Of a stretch of DNA of 64,000 bases, positions 16,302-25,500 are shown piece after piece. The stretch is from contig CAMYOU010000003.1 of NCBI GenBank assembly GCA_947283485.1, positions 1-64,000 of the forward strand, given 5' to 3'. Position numbers and translations under genes: made by a program. Within the stretch, counting starts at the first letter, position 1, and each line of letters opens with the position of its first letter. The notes beneath the pieces are model-generated. The model ran no database searches. It was not told where the DNA came from and saw nothing but the letters and a program-made list of their open reading frames with translations. Origin of the DNA: an uncultured Peptostreptococcaceae bacterium. Its GTDB lineage: Bacteria; Bacillota; Clostridia; Tissierellales; Peptoniphilaceae.

Positions 16302-17384
16302 TCATTCTTCCAAATCTTTCGTATGATCCTCAAGTTCTAAAAACTTGTCAAAATCACTTTTGTACAGTCTATCCTGTGTCATTCTGTATTTCTCAAATTC
16401 GCTCTCTGCGTGTTTTTTCGCAAGAGCTTGAGAGACTTTCCCCGCATCTTGTAGGATTTCTTTATCCCACAATTGTAAGAATCCATTGAGCCTTTTCTCC
16501 CAATCTTCCATCGTCATCGGGATCTGTCTTTCGGCTTGCAGTTCTGCCATGTCCAAGTAAGATGAAACGATTCTTTGCATTTGATGCAACTCTTCTTCGC
16601 TCAAATAGTTTTTTGCAATGACAACGTCGTATTTGTGGATTTTTGAATCCGGTGAGCCATCCCAAGTGGTGAGTCCCATATTTTTATTTTCGTGATTGGC
16701 TCTATCGATAATGAGTTCCGCCGCGGTTTTCCCATGAATGGCGTAGTGTAATTTGTTCTGAATTGCCGCAAAAAATCTTTTGGTTGACTTTGCGGACGGA
16801 TCGTAATCCAAAGACGTGGCATAGATATCCGTGATTTTTTGATAGAATCTTCTTTCCGACAAACGTATTTCACGGATTTTTACGAGTAATTTCTCAAAAT
16901 AATCCTTGGTCAGCTTGGTGCCGGAATTCTTTAATCGTTCATCATCCATTGCCCAGCCTTGGATGGTAAAGTCTTTTACAATTTGGTTTGCCCATTTTCT
17001 AAATTGAACGGCGCGTTCGTTGTCGACCTTAAAGCCTACTGCAATCACAGCTTGCAGATTATAGTGTTTTATTTCTCTGGAAACATTTCTGGAACCTTCT
17101 TTTTGAACTATTAAGAAATTCTTAATCGTTGCTTCTTCTTGTAATTCCGCGTCATCAAATATTTTTTTGAGATGCTGATTGATTGCCGAAACACTGACAT
17201 CATAAAGAGCCGCCATCATCTTTTGGGTGAGCCAAAGATTTTCATCTTCATATCTCATTTCGATGACTTCTCTATCATCGCCGTGCGCTGCCACAAAGGT
17301 CAAGTATTCGGCAGCAGATGATCGGATTTGTATTTCTTTTTGATTTTGCATTTTGATTTTGTGTTCATCCATTGTTTTACGCAT
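16302..17384 (-). CDS. RhuM family protein
   Basis: The 360-residue protein matches the Virulence_RhuM family. It has an N-terminal segment MRYEDENLWLTQKMMAALYD resembling a DNA-binding helix pair, then FRKWANQIVKDFTIQGWAMD, and a long C-terminal part. RhuM was named from a Salmonella pathogenicity island. Homologues are scattered in genomic islands and near restriction or toxin genes, and their activity is unknown. ATG 17384 follows GGGAGG at 5 bases; the GTG just before it is too close. The low GC content and strain-variable family suggest horizontal transfer. No partner toxin, methylase or transposase is visible beside it. Confidence 0.85.
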   Translation of the reverse strand: MRKTMDEHKIKMQNQKEIQIRSSAAEYLTFVAAHGDDREVIEMRYEDENLWLTQKMMAALYDVSVSAINQHLKKIFDDAELQEEATIKNFLIVQKEGSRNVSREIKHYNLQAVIAVGFKVDNERAVQFRKWANQIVKDFTIQGWAMDDERLKNSGTKLTKDYFEKLLVKIREIRLSERRFYQKITDIYATSLDYDPSAKSTKRFFAAIQNKLHYAIHGKTAAELIIDRANHENKNMGLTTWDGSPDSKIHKYDVVIAKNYLSEEELHQMQRIVSSYLDMAELQAERQIPMTMEDWEKRLNGFLQLWDKEILQDAGKVSQALAKKHAESEFEKYRMTQDRLYKSDFDKFLELEDHTKDLEE

Positions 17385-17422
17385 CACAGCCTCCCGAGAT
17401 CTATTTTATTCCGGCCTTTCGT

Positions 17423-17992
17423 TCACGGAAATTGGGGGTGATGGGTGGTGGCGAGGGCGAGATAGATTGGATCTTTGAAGAATCGTCCCGTCTCGAGAAA
17501 AGTGCTGCCGGTCGTGACATAGTCGTCGAGGATGAGGACGCGTCCCTCGATGTCCATCACTTTCTGAAACGCGCCGACGAGATTGATCTTGCGTTCCGCG
17601 TGGGTAAGTCCGCGTTGGAGGGGGACGAGTCGGGTCTTCTTCAGTGCTTCGACGACGGGCACACCGGTTCGTTCGGAGAGTCTCAGGGCAAGTTCGTGTA
17701 CGGTGTCGAAAGTGCGTTCGCGTTTTTCGCGTGCGTGGATGGGGATGGGGACGATCGCGTCAAAGGTGAGTCCCGCTTGCTTGATTTTTTCTTCAAGGAG
17801 CACGGCGAAGACGGGATCGAGTCGGTCTTTCCCGGATTTGTATCGCGCGTAGAGTTCGGAGAAATAGGAGTCGGCGAAGACGGCGACGTGGGCGGTAAAG
17901 CCCGGCATGTGCACGGGTTCTTTGATTCGTACGACTTTTTTTAGAATTTCGTCAGAAATTTCGTTGATGTTGTCTTTTTGGTCGTAGGGCAT
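17423..17992 (-). CDS. ComFC-like phosphoribosyltransferase family protein
   Basis: The 189-residue protein carries the PRPP-binding motif RVLILDDYVTTGSTFLETG near its end and the ComF-type sequence AIVPIPIHAREKRERTFDTV. Canonical ComFC proteins begin with a four-Cys zinc finger and are about 230 residues; this one has no zinc finger. ComFC acts in uptake of transforming DNA in the cytoplasm, probably with ComFA and PriA; a pure nucleotide-metabolism role is also possible here. AAAGGAG precedes ATG 17992. It starts within the last 41 bases of recD2, so the two are coupled. Confidence 0.8.
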   Translation of the reverse strand: MPYDQKDNINEISDEILKKVVRIKEPVHMPGFTAHVAVFADSYFSELYARYKSGKDRLDPVFAVLLEEKIKQAGLTFDAIVPIPIHAREKRERTFDTVHELALRLSERTGVPVVEALKKTRLVPLQRGLTHAERKINLVGAFQKVMDIEGRVLILDDYVTTGSTFLETGRFFKDPIYLALATTHHPQFP

Positions 17993-20177
17993 GGAGTCTC
18001 CTTTCTCGTCTTAGGACGGTTTCGTAACGTTCGGCGAGTCCGGAGTAGCGGATGCCGATGCGGGTGTTCGCCACGGTGCGGGCGATGATTTCGTCGCTTC
18101 CCATGAGGATGACGAGTTTTCGCGCACGGGTGATGGCGGTGTAGAGTAAATTCTTCGTATAGAGTAGATCGTTGTACGCGCCCATGACAACGATGACGGC
18201 GGGAAATTCCGATCCCTGCGCCTTGTGGACGGTGGACGCGTACGAGAGATCGAGGTTCTCGAGTCTCTTGTTTTCAAGTTCTGCGAGTGCGCCGTCAAAA
18301 TCGACGAGGAGGCTCTTCGTCTCGGTGTCTACATAGGTCACGATGCCGATTTCGCCGTTCATGACGCCGCTGCCCTCTTCCCCGTCTTTCGTCCACTCGA
18401 TGTCGTAGTCGTTCTTCGTCTGCATGACTTTGTCGCCGACGCGAAACGTGCGGTTGAGATGGCGCAGTTCCGTTCCTCTCGCGGGGTTCAATGCATTTTG
18501 TAGCGATTCGTTGAGATTTGCGACGCCGAGCGCGCCTTTCTTGGCGGGGGCGAGGACTTGGATGTCCGTGACGGGGTCAAAGCCGTAGGCCTTGGGGAGT
18601 CTTTCTTTTACGAGTGCGGCAACGGTCTCGAGGATTTTCTCGGAGTTCGCGGTGCGATAGTGAAAAAAATCTCCGTTCTCTCGGTTCGCGACGGGGAGTT
18701 TCCCCGCATTGACGCGGTGGGCGGAGAGGATGATGTCGGAGTCGCGTCCTTGTCTAAAGATTTCGTGGAGATGACGATAGGGAATGCCGGCATTGATGAG
18801 ATCGGCGAGGACATTGCCCGCGCCGACGGCGGGGAGTTGATCCGCGTCGCCGACGAAGATGAGTTTCGTCGCGGGGGTAAGTGCGCGCAAAAGCTTGTCC
18901 GCGAGCATGAGATCGAGCATGCTCGTTTCATCGACGATGAGCGTGTCGACGTCGATGGGGTTCTTGGCGTCGTGCTCGGGTTTTTCACCGGGTCGGATGC
19001 CGATGAGTCGGTGGAGGGTCGAGGCGTCGCGTCCGGTCGCTTCGGCGAGCCTTTTGGCGGCGCGTCCCGTGGGTGCGGCGAGGAGCACGGTCTTTCCGAG
19101 GCTCTCCTCGTATTCGGTCACGAGTTTCGTGATCGTGGTCTTGCCCGTACCGGGTCCGCCCGTGAGGATGAATACGCGCGCCTTGACGCTCTCGATGAGG
19201 GCGTCCTTTTGCCCGTCGGAAAAAGTGATCTCGTGATCCGCTTCGTAGCGTTCGAGATAGCGTGCCATCCATTCGCCGTCCTCCGCCGCGCCCTCGAGCA
19301 TACGGGAGAGTTTCTGCGCGACATAGTTCTCCGCGCGGAGCATTTCCCGCGCATAGACGCGCACTTCGTTCGGATACGGGCGCACCATGCGGATCCGCCC
19401 TTCAAAAATCGCGTGATAGAGGACTTCACGGACTTCCTTGCGTTCGGTGTCCGTGAGGGACATGACCCGCGCGGTGAGATTCTCGACGGGGAGATACGTG
19501 TGTCCCTCGAGTTCCCGCGCTTCGAGGAGCGCATAGTCGATCGCCGCGCCGATGCGGGCGGGACTGTTGTGCGGCAAGCCCGCTTTCATCGCGATGGCGT
19601 CTGCCTTGCGAAAGCCGATGCCGTCGATGTCGCGCACGAGTCGGTATGGATTCTCGGTGAGCACCGCGACGGTGTCCTCGCGATAGCAGTTTAGGATCTT
19701 CCTTGCCTGTTGGAGCGTGATGCCGAAGTCCGCGAGTGCCAGGAGATGATCGCGCATATCGCTCTCCTCCTCGACACTGTCTTTAATCTTCTCGAGCGTT
19801 TTTCTGCCGATGCCGGGCACTTCTAAGAGTCTCTCGATGTGATGATCCATGATCTCGAGCGTCTCCTCGCCGAAATGTCTCACGATCCGTGATGCCATCA
19901 CCTCGCCGATGCCTCGATAGACCCCCGACGCGAGAAAATGCTCGATCGCCTCGGGCGTCGTCGGTTCTTTCGCCTCGATGGACGTAAAGGCGAACTGTTC
20001 GCCGAAACGCTCGTGAAAGACGAGTTCACCCGTGAGCGCGACGTCCATGCCCTCGGACACGACAAAAGCCGTCCCGACCGCGATGATCGGACCGTCCTCG
20101 GTCTCGAGCATGAGCACGGAATAGCCGTTCTCCTCGTTGTGAAATCGAATTTGTCGGATCGTGCCGCGAATATCCAT
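17952..20177 (-). CDS. recD2: RecD2-like ATP-dependent 5'-3' DNA helicase
   Basis: The 741-residue product has the full RecD2 plan. An N-terminal OB-like region (GTIRQIRFHNEENGYSVLML) comes first. Tandem helix-hairpin-helix motifs follow, including LLEVPGIGRKTLEKIKDS. The motor domain has Walker A TGGPGTGKTTITKLV and DEAD-like box LIVDETSMLDLMLAD. The C-terminal motor ends in YASTVHKAQGSEFPAVIVV. RecD2 works outside a RecBCD complex in DNA repair and replication stress. ATG 20177 follows GGAGG; an in-frame TTG 30 bases earlier has no binding site. It follows the surface-polymer genes and may be read from their promoter. Confidence 0.92.
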   Translation of the reverse strand: MDIRGTIRQIRFHNEENGYSVLMLETEDGPIIAVGTAFVVSEGMDVALTGELVFHERFGEQFAFTSIEAKEPTTPEAIEHFLASGVYRGIGEVMASRIVRHFGEETLEIMDHHIERLLEVPGIGRKTLEKIKDSVEEESDMRDHLLALADFGITLQQARKILNCYREDTVAVLTENPYRLVRDIDGIGFRKADAIAMKAGLPHNSPARIGAAIDYALLEARELEGHTYLPVENLTARVMSLTDTERKEVREVLYHAIFEGRIRMVRPYPNEVRVYAREMLRAENYVAQKLSRMLEGAAEDGEWMARYLERYEADHEITFSDGQKDALIESVKARVFILTGGPGTGKTTITKLVTEYEESLGKTVLLAAPTGRAAKRLAEATGRDASTLHRLIGIRPGEKPEHDAKNPIDVDTLIVDETSMLDLMLADKLLRALTPATKLIFVGDADQLPAVGAGNVLADLINAGIPYRHLHEIFRQGRDSDIILSAHRVNAGKLPVANRENGDFFHYRTANSEKILETVAALVKERLPKAYGFDPVTDIQVLAPAKKGALGVANLNESLQNALNPARGTELRHLNRTFRVGDKVMQTKNDYDIEWTKDGEEGSGVMNGEIGIVTYVDTETKSLLVDFDGALAELENKRLENLDLSYASTVHKAQGSEFPAVIVVMGAYNDLLYTKNLLYTAITRARKLVILMGSDEIIARTVANTRIGIRYSGLAERYETVLRRERRLHALRPKRQHQRNF

Positions 20178-20252
20178 CTCCGCCTCCGGCTTTCTAAAAA
20201 CGTTCAAAAATCTGAAAAAGTTGTGGAAAAATTTTAGAATCTCATGCGAACA

Positions 20253-21251
20253 TTAGAAAAATTTACGCAGTGCGTGATCTTCGGTGAAATTTTTGAGATT
20301 GTAGAGGACGAGGACGTCGCCCGTGAGCGTCACTTTCGTCCGCAGATAGCGCGGATCGTAGACTTCGATCGTCTCGTAATGCGCCGCAAGATACGGCAAG
20401 ATTGCGTTCGCAAAACTGTCCTTCACGACTGTGAGCGTGCCTTTGCCCGCGCCGTGAATCGTAAGATGCCCGTGATTCCCCGAGAGATAGACCGCATATT
20501 TGTCGCGATGCGCGAGTTTCGTAAGATCGAGTCCGTCCACAGGTCCCTCGTCATCGTAGTCCACGCGCGTCCCCGCGGGGAAACGCACATAGGAGAAATC
20601 TTCGCCGTGCGACGGCAGTCCGGATTGCGCCTCGAGACTCCCGTGAAAATCCGGAATCGTGGTCTCGTCGTAGCGTGCGACCGGGGTGAGGTCTTTCTCT
20701 TTGCAATAGGCGAGATACGCCGCATACGCGCCCTCGCTCGTAAGATGGTGATCGGTGTCGTAATAGGGTTTCTTCGCGCGAGAGAGTGCCGGCACGACGT
20801 CGATCGTCGGGAGTTTCCGGAGTGCCGCGCGTTCATCGGGGACTCCCGTCCGCGCCGCTCCGTCCCAAAAAGTCGCTTTGGTGGGAAGAATCATGAGCGT
20901 CGCGACGGGTCGAATCCGTTCGGCGAACGAGAAAGTATCCTCTGCAAGTGCAAAGCGTTGATAATAGACGCCGTCATCGACGATCGTATCGTGAAATTCC
21001 CTCACGCCGAGCGCGTAGAGAAGATTTGCCCGCAGACCGACGAAGGTCGAGCGCGCGGGGAATTGATCCGAGAGATACCGCTCGAGTTCGTCCATATAGC
21101 GTCCGGAGAAGACCGACGACGCCGTAAGTTCCGGGCGCGCCGCGAGCGGTCTGTTCTCGACCTCCGAGAACATTGCGTCCGGAACGATCGCGTGGACGAT
21201 CGGCATCGCGAAGAGGAGCACCAAGAAAAAGACTGCCAGTTGTTTTTTCAT
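20253..21251 (-). CDS. DHHW family protein (AlgX/AlgJ-type, polymer O-acetylation)
   Basis: The 332-residue protein has a signal or anchor helix at the N-terminus and the family hallmark YDTDHHLTSEGAYAAY (about 160-175), the catalytic Asp/His pair of SGNH-like DHHW proteins. A further conserved motif VVKDSFANAILPYL provides the nucleophile Ser. Partners of MBOAT proteins of this type receive an acyl group outside the membrane and pass it to a polysaccharide. It lies 9 bases after the MBOAT gene with a GGAGGGG binding site. The polymer substrate is unknown. Confidence 0.85.
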   Translation of the reverse strand: MKKQLAVFFLVLLFAMPIVHAIVPDAMFSEVENRPLAARPELTASSVFSGRYMDELERYLSDQFPARSTFVGLRANLLYALGVREFHDTIVDDGVYYQRFALAEDTFSFAERIRPVATLMILPTKATFWDGAARTGVPDERAALRKLPTIDVVPALSRAKKPYYDTDHHLTSEGAYAAYLAYCKEKDLTPVARYDETTIPDFHGSLEAQSGLPSHGEDFSYVRFPAGTRVDYDDEGPVDGLDLTKLAHRDKYAVYLSGNHGHLTIHGAGKGTLTVVKDSFANAILPYLAAHYETIEVYDPRYLRTKVTLTGDVLVLYNLKNFTEDHALRKFF

Positions 21252-21260
21252 GTCCCCTCC

Positions 21261-22631
21261 TTAGAATCTGAAATACAAGAACGGATTGTACGTCTCGTTG
21301 ACGAGAAAGATCATCGAGAGAAGAAAGAGCACCGCCGGCACGAGAAAACCCGTGACCGCGCATTTCTCTTTTGCCCGTTCGTAGAGCCGCCTCGGTAAAT
21401 CGGTCGCAAAGACCGCCCCGATGAGGAGAAAGAGAAGCACGTTATAGACGCGAAAGAGATCGCCCGCCGCCATCGGCACGCGACCAAAGAGCGTGCGAAA
21501 GAACGCGCCGAGGCTCTTAAGATCCGTGCGTTCGAAGATCCCCCAGCCCACGACGACGAGAAAGAGCGTGTAGACGCGCCCGAAAATTCTGTGCCGCTCG
21601 AGAAAGCCTTTGAGAAACTGCTTCTCGAGATAGAGGATTGCGCCGTAATAGAGCCCCCACAGGGCAAAATTCCAGCTCGCACCGTGCCACAGACCCGTGA
21701 GAAACCACACGACGAAGAGATTTACGGCAAAACGACCCGCGCCGACGCGATTGCCGCCGAGCGGGATGTAGACATACTCGCGAAACCACGTGCCGAGCGA
21801 GATATGCCAACGCCGCCAAAATTCCGTGACACTCCGCGAGAGATAGGGATAGTCGAAGTTCTTCATAAAATGAAAGCCGAACATCTTCCCGAGACCGATC
21901 GCCATGTCCGAATAGCCCGAGAAGTCAAAATAAATCTGGAGGGAAAATGCAAGGGTGCCGACCCACAAAAGAAAAGTCGACGGACTTTCCATGGCGTTTA
22001 CACCGTTCCAAAACGCGCCGATCGTGTTCGCGAGGAGCATTTTTTTCGCAAAGCCGAAGATGAAGTCCTCCACGCCCTCCCCGAAGAGCGATAGGCTCTC
22101 CGTGCGCGTCTCCATCTCGATCGCGATGTCGTGATAACGCACGATGGGACCCGCGACGAGCTGCGGAAACATCGTGACATACGTCGCGAACGGAAGAAAA
22201 CGCGGTTGGTATTCCACATCGCGACGGTAGACATCAATCGTGTATGAGAGCGTCTGGAATGTATAGAACGAGATGCCGAGCGGAAGCGCGATCGTGACCG
22301 CAGGCAGTCCGAGTCCAAGTGCATTTGCGTTCTCCACGAAGAAACCCGCGTACTTAAAAAACCCGAGTACGCCGAGATCGAAGATCGTCGTGAGGATGAG
22401 GATCCGTTTGCGCGCGCGTTCCTCCTTTGCCCGCGCCATCGCGATCCCCGAGACATATCCGACCGCAACGGTTACCAGCATGAGGATGATGTACTTGGGT
22501 TCTCCCCAGCCGTAAAAAATGAGACTCGAAAAAAAGAGGACGACATTGCGCCCCCTTTTTGGAAACAAATGATACGCGAGGATCACCGCCGGCAGGAAAA
22601 ATAAGATGAATACCGGACCGGAAAAGACCAT
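21261..22631 (-). CDS. MBOAT family membrane-bound O-acyltransferase (AlgI/DltB type)
   Basis: The 456-residue protein has about eleven membrane helices. The MBOAT core is SVTEFWRRWHISLGTWFREY followed by WFLTGLWHGASWNFALWG, whose His is the conserved catalytic residue. AlgI-type MBOATs carry acyl groups across the membrane for surface polymer modification. Its direct neighbours, a DHHW protein, a DUF4358 lipoprotein and an SGNH hydrolase, are the usual companions in Clostridia. The ATG at 22631 has AGAGG 8 bases upstream. The dlt carrier genes are absent, so D-alanylation is unlikely. Confidence 0.92.
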   Translation of the reverse strand: MVFSGPVFILFFLPAVILAYHLFPKRGRNVVLFFSSLIFYGWGEPKYIILMLVTVAVGYVSGIAMARAKEERARKRILILTTIFDLGVLGFFKYAGFFVENANALGLGLPAVTIALPLGISFYTFQTLSYTIDVYRRDVEYQPRFLPFATYVTMFPQLVAGPIVRYHDIAIEMETRTESLSLFGEGVEDFIFGFAKKMLLANTIGAFWNGVNAMESPSTFLLWVGTLAFSLQIYFDFSGYSDMAIGLGKMFGFHFMKNFDYPYLSRSVTEFWRRWHISLGTWFREYVYIPLGGNRVGAGRFAVNLFVVWFLTGLWHGASWNFALWGLYYGAILYLEKQFLKGFLERHRIFGRVYTLFLVVVGWGIFERTDLKSLGAFFRTLFGRVPMAAGDLFRVYNVLLFLLIGAVFATDLPRRLYERAKEKCAVTGFLVPAVLFLLSMIFLVNETYNPFLYFRF

Positions 22632-22642
22632 CGTCTGCGCCT

Positions 22643-23098
22643 CTAGAGAACGTCGTCGAAGACCGTCGTATCTTCCGCGATGACGAGGAGAAGAAGCTTG
22701 CCTTCGGTCTTCACGACCGCTTTTTTCACGAGTTCACCCTGCTCGGGAAGATAATTGGAATAGCTCTCCTCGAGGGTCTTTAAGTGCTTATGGATTGTCT
22801 CCTTGAGCGCGTCCATATCTTTCTCATCTTTGACCTCGACGAGTAGGATCTCGTTGACCGAGAGATTCGTCTCGGGACCGTAGAACGCGAATTTCGCGAC
22901 AGAATCCGGGTCGAGTTCGACCCAGTGCTTTAAGATCTCGCCGTCTTGTTTGACAAAACGACCCGCATCGAGATGGGTCTTGATCTTCTCATGCGCTTCA
23001 TCAAACGTCTTCGCACTCCCTTTGCCGCCGCAAGCCGCCAGAAAGAGCGCAAAAACCATAAGCGTTGCCATTACCAATAGTTTGGAGCGATGTTTCAT
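22643..23098 (-). CDS. DUF4358 family lipoprotein
   Basis: The 151-residue product has a signal with the lipobox LAACG (about 20-24) and a small alpha/beta domain with LSVNEILLVEVKDEKDMDAL, which matches the DUF4358 pattern. Such proteins accompany MBOAT/SGNH acyl-transfer genes in Clostridia; their role is not established. ATG 23098 overlaps the stop of the SGNH gene (ATGA) and has GGAGG upstream; an in-frame start 13 codons earlier lies inside that gene and is not used. Confidence 0.82.
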   Translation of the reverse strand: MKHRSKLLVMATLMVFALFLAACGGKGSAKTFDEAHEKIKTHLDAGRFVKQDGEILKHWVELDPDSVAKFAFYGPETNLSVNEILLVEVKDEKDMDALKETIHKHLKTLEESYSNYLPEQGELVKKAVVKTEGKLLLLVIAEDTTVFDDVL

Positions 23099-24078
23099 TG
23101 TGCACCTCCGAGTTTTTTCGTCACAAGTTCGAGCCATAGATCCCCGAACGGAGATTGGAAATGGACGCCGTCCGGCTCGTGATACGACGTCAGATTCTCG
23201 ATCTCATAGAGATCGATGTATTCAATGCCCTCATCATTCTCCGCGATCCTCTTTGCCGCCTCATTGTACGATCGAATGGTCTCGTTGTTGAGATTCTGAC
23301 GGCTTGGATCGTTCGCGGTCTTGCTCTCGTCCACGGGCAAAGTCGAAAAGATATAGAATTTCGCCTCGGGGAGATCCTTCCTGATCTTCGAGATGAGGCT
23401 CTTGTACGCGTTCTCGTAGCGTTCGACTTCCCATGCGCCGTTTGCTTCGTTCATGCCGAAGAGCATGAAGATGCGTTCGGGTTGACGTCTGACCACTTCG
23501 TCCACGTGATCGAGTGCCGTCTCGAGATTAAGTCCAATCTGTGTGACCGCGGACTGCGCGTAAATGTAGTGATAATAGGGCAGCTCGTCCATGATGCTGT
23601 CGCCGAAGAAGATATCCTTGCGGAAGTATTCCTGATAGGTTCTCCCCGTCGGCGTGAGATCGGACTCGCCGGGTCCCGCAGGAGTCGCCTCGACGGATGG
23701 GGTTCGCGTACCGCCGCGTCTTAGGACCTTGACCGGCGGGTCGAAGAGAATCGACTGTGAGAGATCGCTCGTCGCCGTTTCACTCGTGGCAGTCGGCTCC
23801 GTCGTCGACGTGCCGCGTTTCTTCCACGCGCGAACGATCACGACGATGAGGATAACGAGGAGGATGAAAAAGAGGATCGTGCGGCGACGTCTGCGCATGG
23901 CGCGAGCACGTCTCGCCCGTGTTTTAGCGGTGTTCGTTCGCCTGCGTCCGCCCTCTGTCCCCTGTAGGGACTGCCGTCTTCGCTCCGCTCCCGTTTCCCT
24001 GCTCGGATTTCTCGAAGGGCGGCGCGATGATGTTTCGGATGTATGGGAAGACCTTCTCGGTCGTCTGTTCTTTTCCAA
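23095..24078 (-). CDS. Membrane-anchored SGNH/GDSL hydrolase
   Basis: About 327 residues. A very basic N-terminal tail rich in Arg and Thr precedes one membrane helix (TILFFILLVILIVVIVRAW) and a Thr/Pro linker. The SGNH domain has block I IFFGDSIMDEL, block III LFGMNEAN and block V PDGVHF, so the Ser/Asp/His catalytic set is present. It probably removes or transfers acyl groups on a cell-surface polymer. The start is uncertain: TTG at 24078 has AAAGGAG 8 bases upstream and is preferred over ATG 24123, which lacks one. It heads the operon from the promoter at 24159-24167. Confidence 0.83.
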   Translation of the reverse strand: MEKNRRPRRSSHTSETSSRRPSRNPSRETGAERRRQSLQGTEGGRRRTNTAKTRARRARAMRRRRRTILFFILLVILIVVIVRAWKKRGTSTTEPTATSETATSDLSQSILFDPPVKVLRRGGTRTPSVEATPAGPGESDLTPTGRTYQEYFRKDIFFGDSIMDELPYYHYIYAQSAVTQIGLNLETALDHVDEVVRRQPERIFMLFGMNEANGAWEVERYENAYKSLISKIRKDLPEAKFYIFSTLPVDESKTANDPSRQNLNNETIRSYNEAAKRIAENDEGIEYIDLYEIENLTSYHEPDGVHFQSPFGDLWLELVTKKLGGAQ

Positions 24079-24158
24079 GGTCAAAACTCCTTTATATGTT
24101 CCATGGGACATGGATGATGGCATCTTCTCAAGATGACTTATTCGTAGTGACTGCGTCC

Positions 24159-24167
24159 ATTATAACA
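24159..24167 (-). promoter_or_regulatory. Extended -10 promoter of the acyl-transfer operon
   Basis: On the minus strand the sequence is TGTTATAAT, an extended -10 box, about 80 bases before the SGNH gene. No convincing -35 box is seen. Confidence 0.6.
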
Positions 24168-24228
24168 CAGTTTTCTTTCCGTACGCACCCAGGTCGCACC
24201 TACACATGACGATTTTTCGCGCAGGAAA

Positions 24229-24257
24229 TTGTTTTTCACATGCGCCTTTGGTATAAT
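24229..24257 (+). promoter_or_regulatory. Promoter of the D,D-carboxypeptidase gene
   Basis: TTGTTT (24229-24234), 17 bases, TATAAT (24252-24257) with an upstream TGG that makes it an extended -10. It lies 27 bases before the ATG. Confidence 0.72.
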
Positions 24258-24283
24258 CGGAGCGATTACGGAAAGGAGTCTCT

Positions 24284-25459
24284 ATGAAATTCGCGTCTTT
24301 TTTGCTTGCCCTCGCCCTCATCTTCTTCCCCGCGAGTGCAAGTGCCAACGAAATTCCAATCACAGACGAGGAGTGCGCGGCGTATCTCGTCGCCGACATG
24401 AACGGCAAGATTCTCGCCGAACGAAATGCCGATACGTCTAGGCAAATCGCATCCATCTCCAAAGTCATGACCTATCTTCTCGTGAAAGACGCCATCGCCG
24501 AAGGGAAACTCTCCCTCGATACCGAGCTCACCGTCTCCCGCCACGCCGCATCCACATTCGGCTCGAGCGCGTATCTCAAAGAGGGCGACAAACTCACCGT
24601 CTCCGACCTCCTCGACGCCATGATGATCATCTCCGCGAACGACGCCGCATCAACCCTCGCCGAGGGCATCGCAACGACCGAAGACGCCTTTGCGAAAATG
24701 ATGGAAGCGAAAGGACGCGAGCTCGGCTTCTCGCATGTTCACTTTGTGAACGCATCGGGGCTCCCGCAGGATGAAACCGAAGACGAGAACGAAGTCACGA
24801 CCAAAGATCTCTACCTCCTCGCACGCGAAGTCATCACGAGCTATCCCGAGATCCTCGACTATCGCAACAAGCACAGTTTTACACACGGCGAAACCGAAAT
24901 CGGCTCGACCATGAAACTCTACGGCGTCTATCCCGGCGTCGACGGACTCAAGACCGGCTACACCGAATTTGCAGGTTGTTGCCTCCTCACCACCGTCGAT
25001 ATGAAAGCCGCCACGGGAAGCCCCGAAGACGACTATCGACTCATCGTCATCGTCATGGGCGCGAAGACCGAAGACGCGCGCAGTGAACTCACCGTCAAGC
25101 TCATGGACTGGGCCCGCGCGCACTACGAGAAGAAGACACTCACCGACCCCGCAGAAACGATCACCCATGAGGAAGAGGGCAAATCCATCCCCGCACATCT
25201 CGAGTCCTCCGCCCACGCACTCCTAAAAAAAGGTGCGAAAATCGAGAGCGAAGACAACTACGAAGTCACTTTCCCCGTCGCAAAAGGCGACAAGATCGGC
25301 ACGCGTACCGTCCGCGCGGGAAGCGAAGTCCTCGCGACTGTCCCCATCGTCGCCGACGAAGATGTCTCGAATTACCAAGGCTTCGAAGCCGTGAAAGCGC
25401 GCATCCGATATTTCTTCGACACCGTCAAGGAACTCTACCAACTCTCCGACGCCGCCTAA
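24284..25459 (+). CDS. D-alanyl-D-alanine carboxypeptidase (low-molecular-weight PBP)
   Basis: The 391-residue precursor has a signal peptide ending near residue 22 (SASANE). The three active-site motifs are S57-I-S-K60, S117-A-N119 and K223-T-G225. The C-terminal PBP5-type beta domain (about 290-375) and an amphipathic tail for membrane contact complete the DacA layout. It trims the terminal D-Ala of peptidoglycan stem peptides outside the membrane. GAAAGGAG precedes the ATG. It is monocistronic, although readthrough into the tRNA gene is possible. Confidence 0.93.
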   Translation: MKFASFLLALALIFFPASASANEIPITDEECAAYLVADMNGKILAERNADTSRQIASISKVMTYLLVKDAIAEGKLSLDTELTVSRHAASTFGSSAYLKEGDKLTVSDLLDAMMIISANDAASTLAEGIATTEDAFAKMMEAKGRELGFSHVHFVNASGLPQDETEDENEVTTKDLYLLAREVITSYPEILDYRNKHSFTHGETEIGSTMKLYGVYPGVDGLKTGYTEFAGCCLLTTVDMKAATGSPEDDYRLIVIVMGAKTEDARSELTVKLMDWARAHYEKKTLTDPAETITHEEEGKSIPAHLESSAHALLKKGAKIESEDNYEVTFPVAKGDKIGTRTVRAGSEVLATVPIVADEDVSNYQGFEAVKARIRYFFDTVKELYQLSDAA

Positions 25460-25464
25460 AAATA

Positions 25465-25473
25465 TGCTACAAT
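25465..25473 (+). promoter_or_regulatory. Extended -10 box before tRNA-Arg
   Basis: TGCTACAAT, 28 bases before the tRNA. There is no clear -35 box because the position falls in the end of the carboxypeptidase gene. Confidence 0.5.
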
Positions 25474-25500
25474 AAAACCGCGGGAACAAACCCGCCATCT

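Noticed and set aside
18558..19694. 378-codon open frame on the plus strand
   Set aside because: It lies wholly antisense to recD2 and its product has no recognisable domain; GC-rich codons of recD2 leave long open frames on the other strand.
20244..21398. 384-codon plus-strand frame
   Set aside because: It is a shadow of the DHHW and MBOAT genes, rich in Arg and His without any motif.
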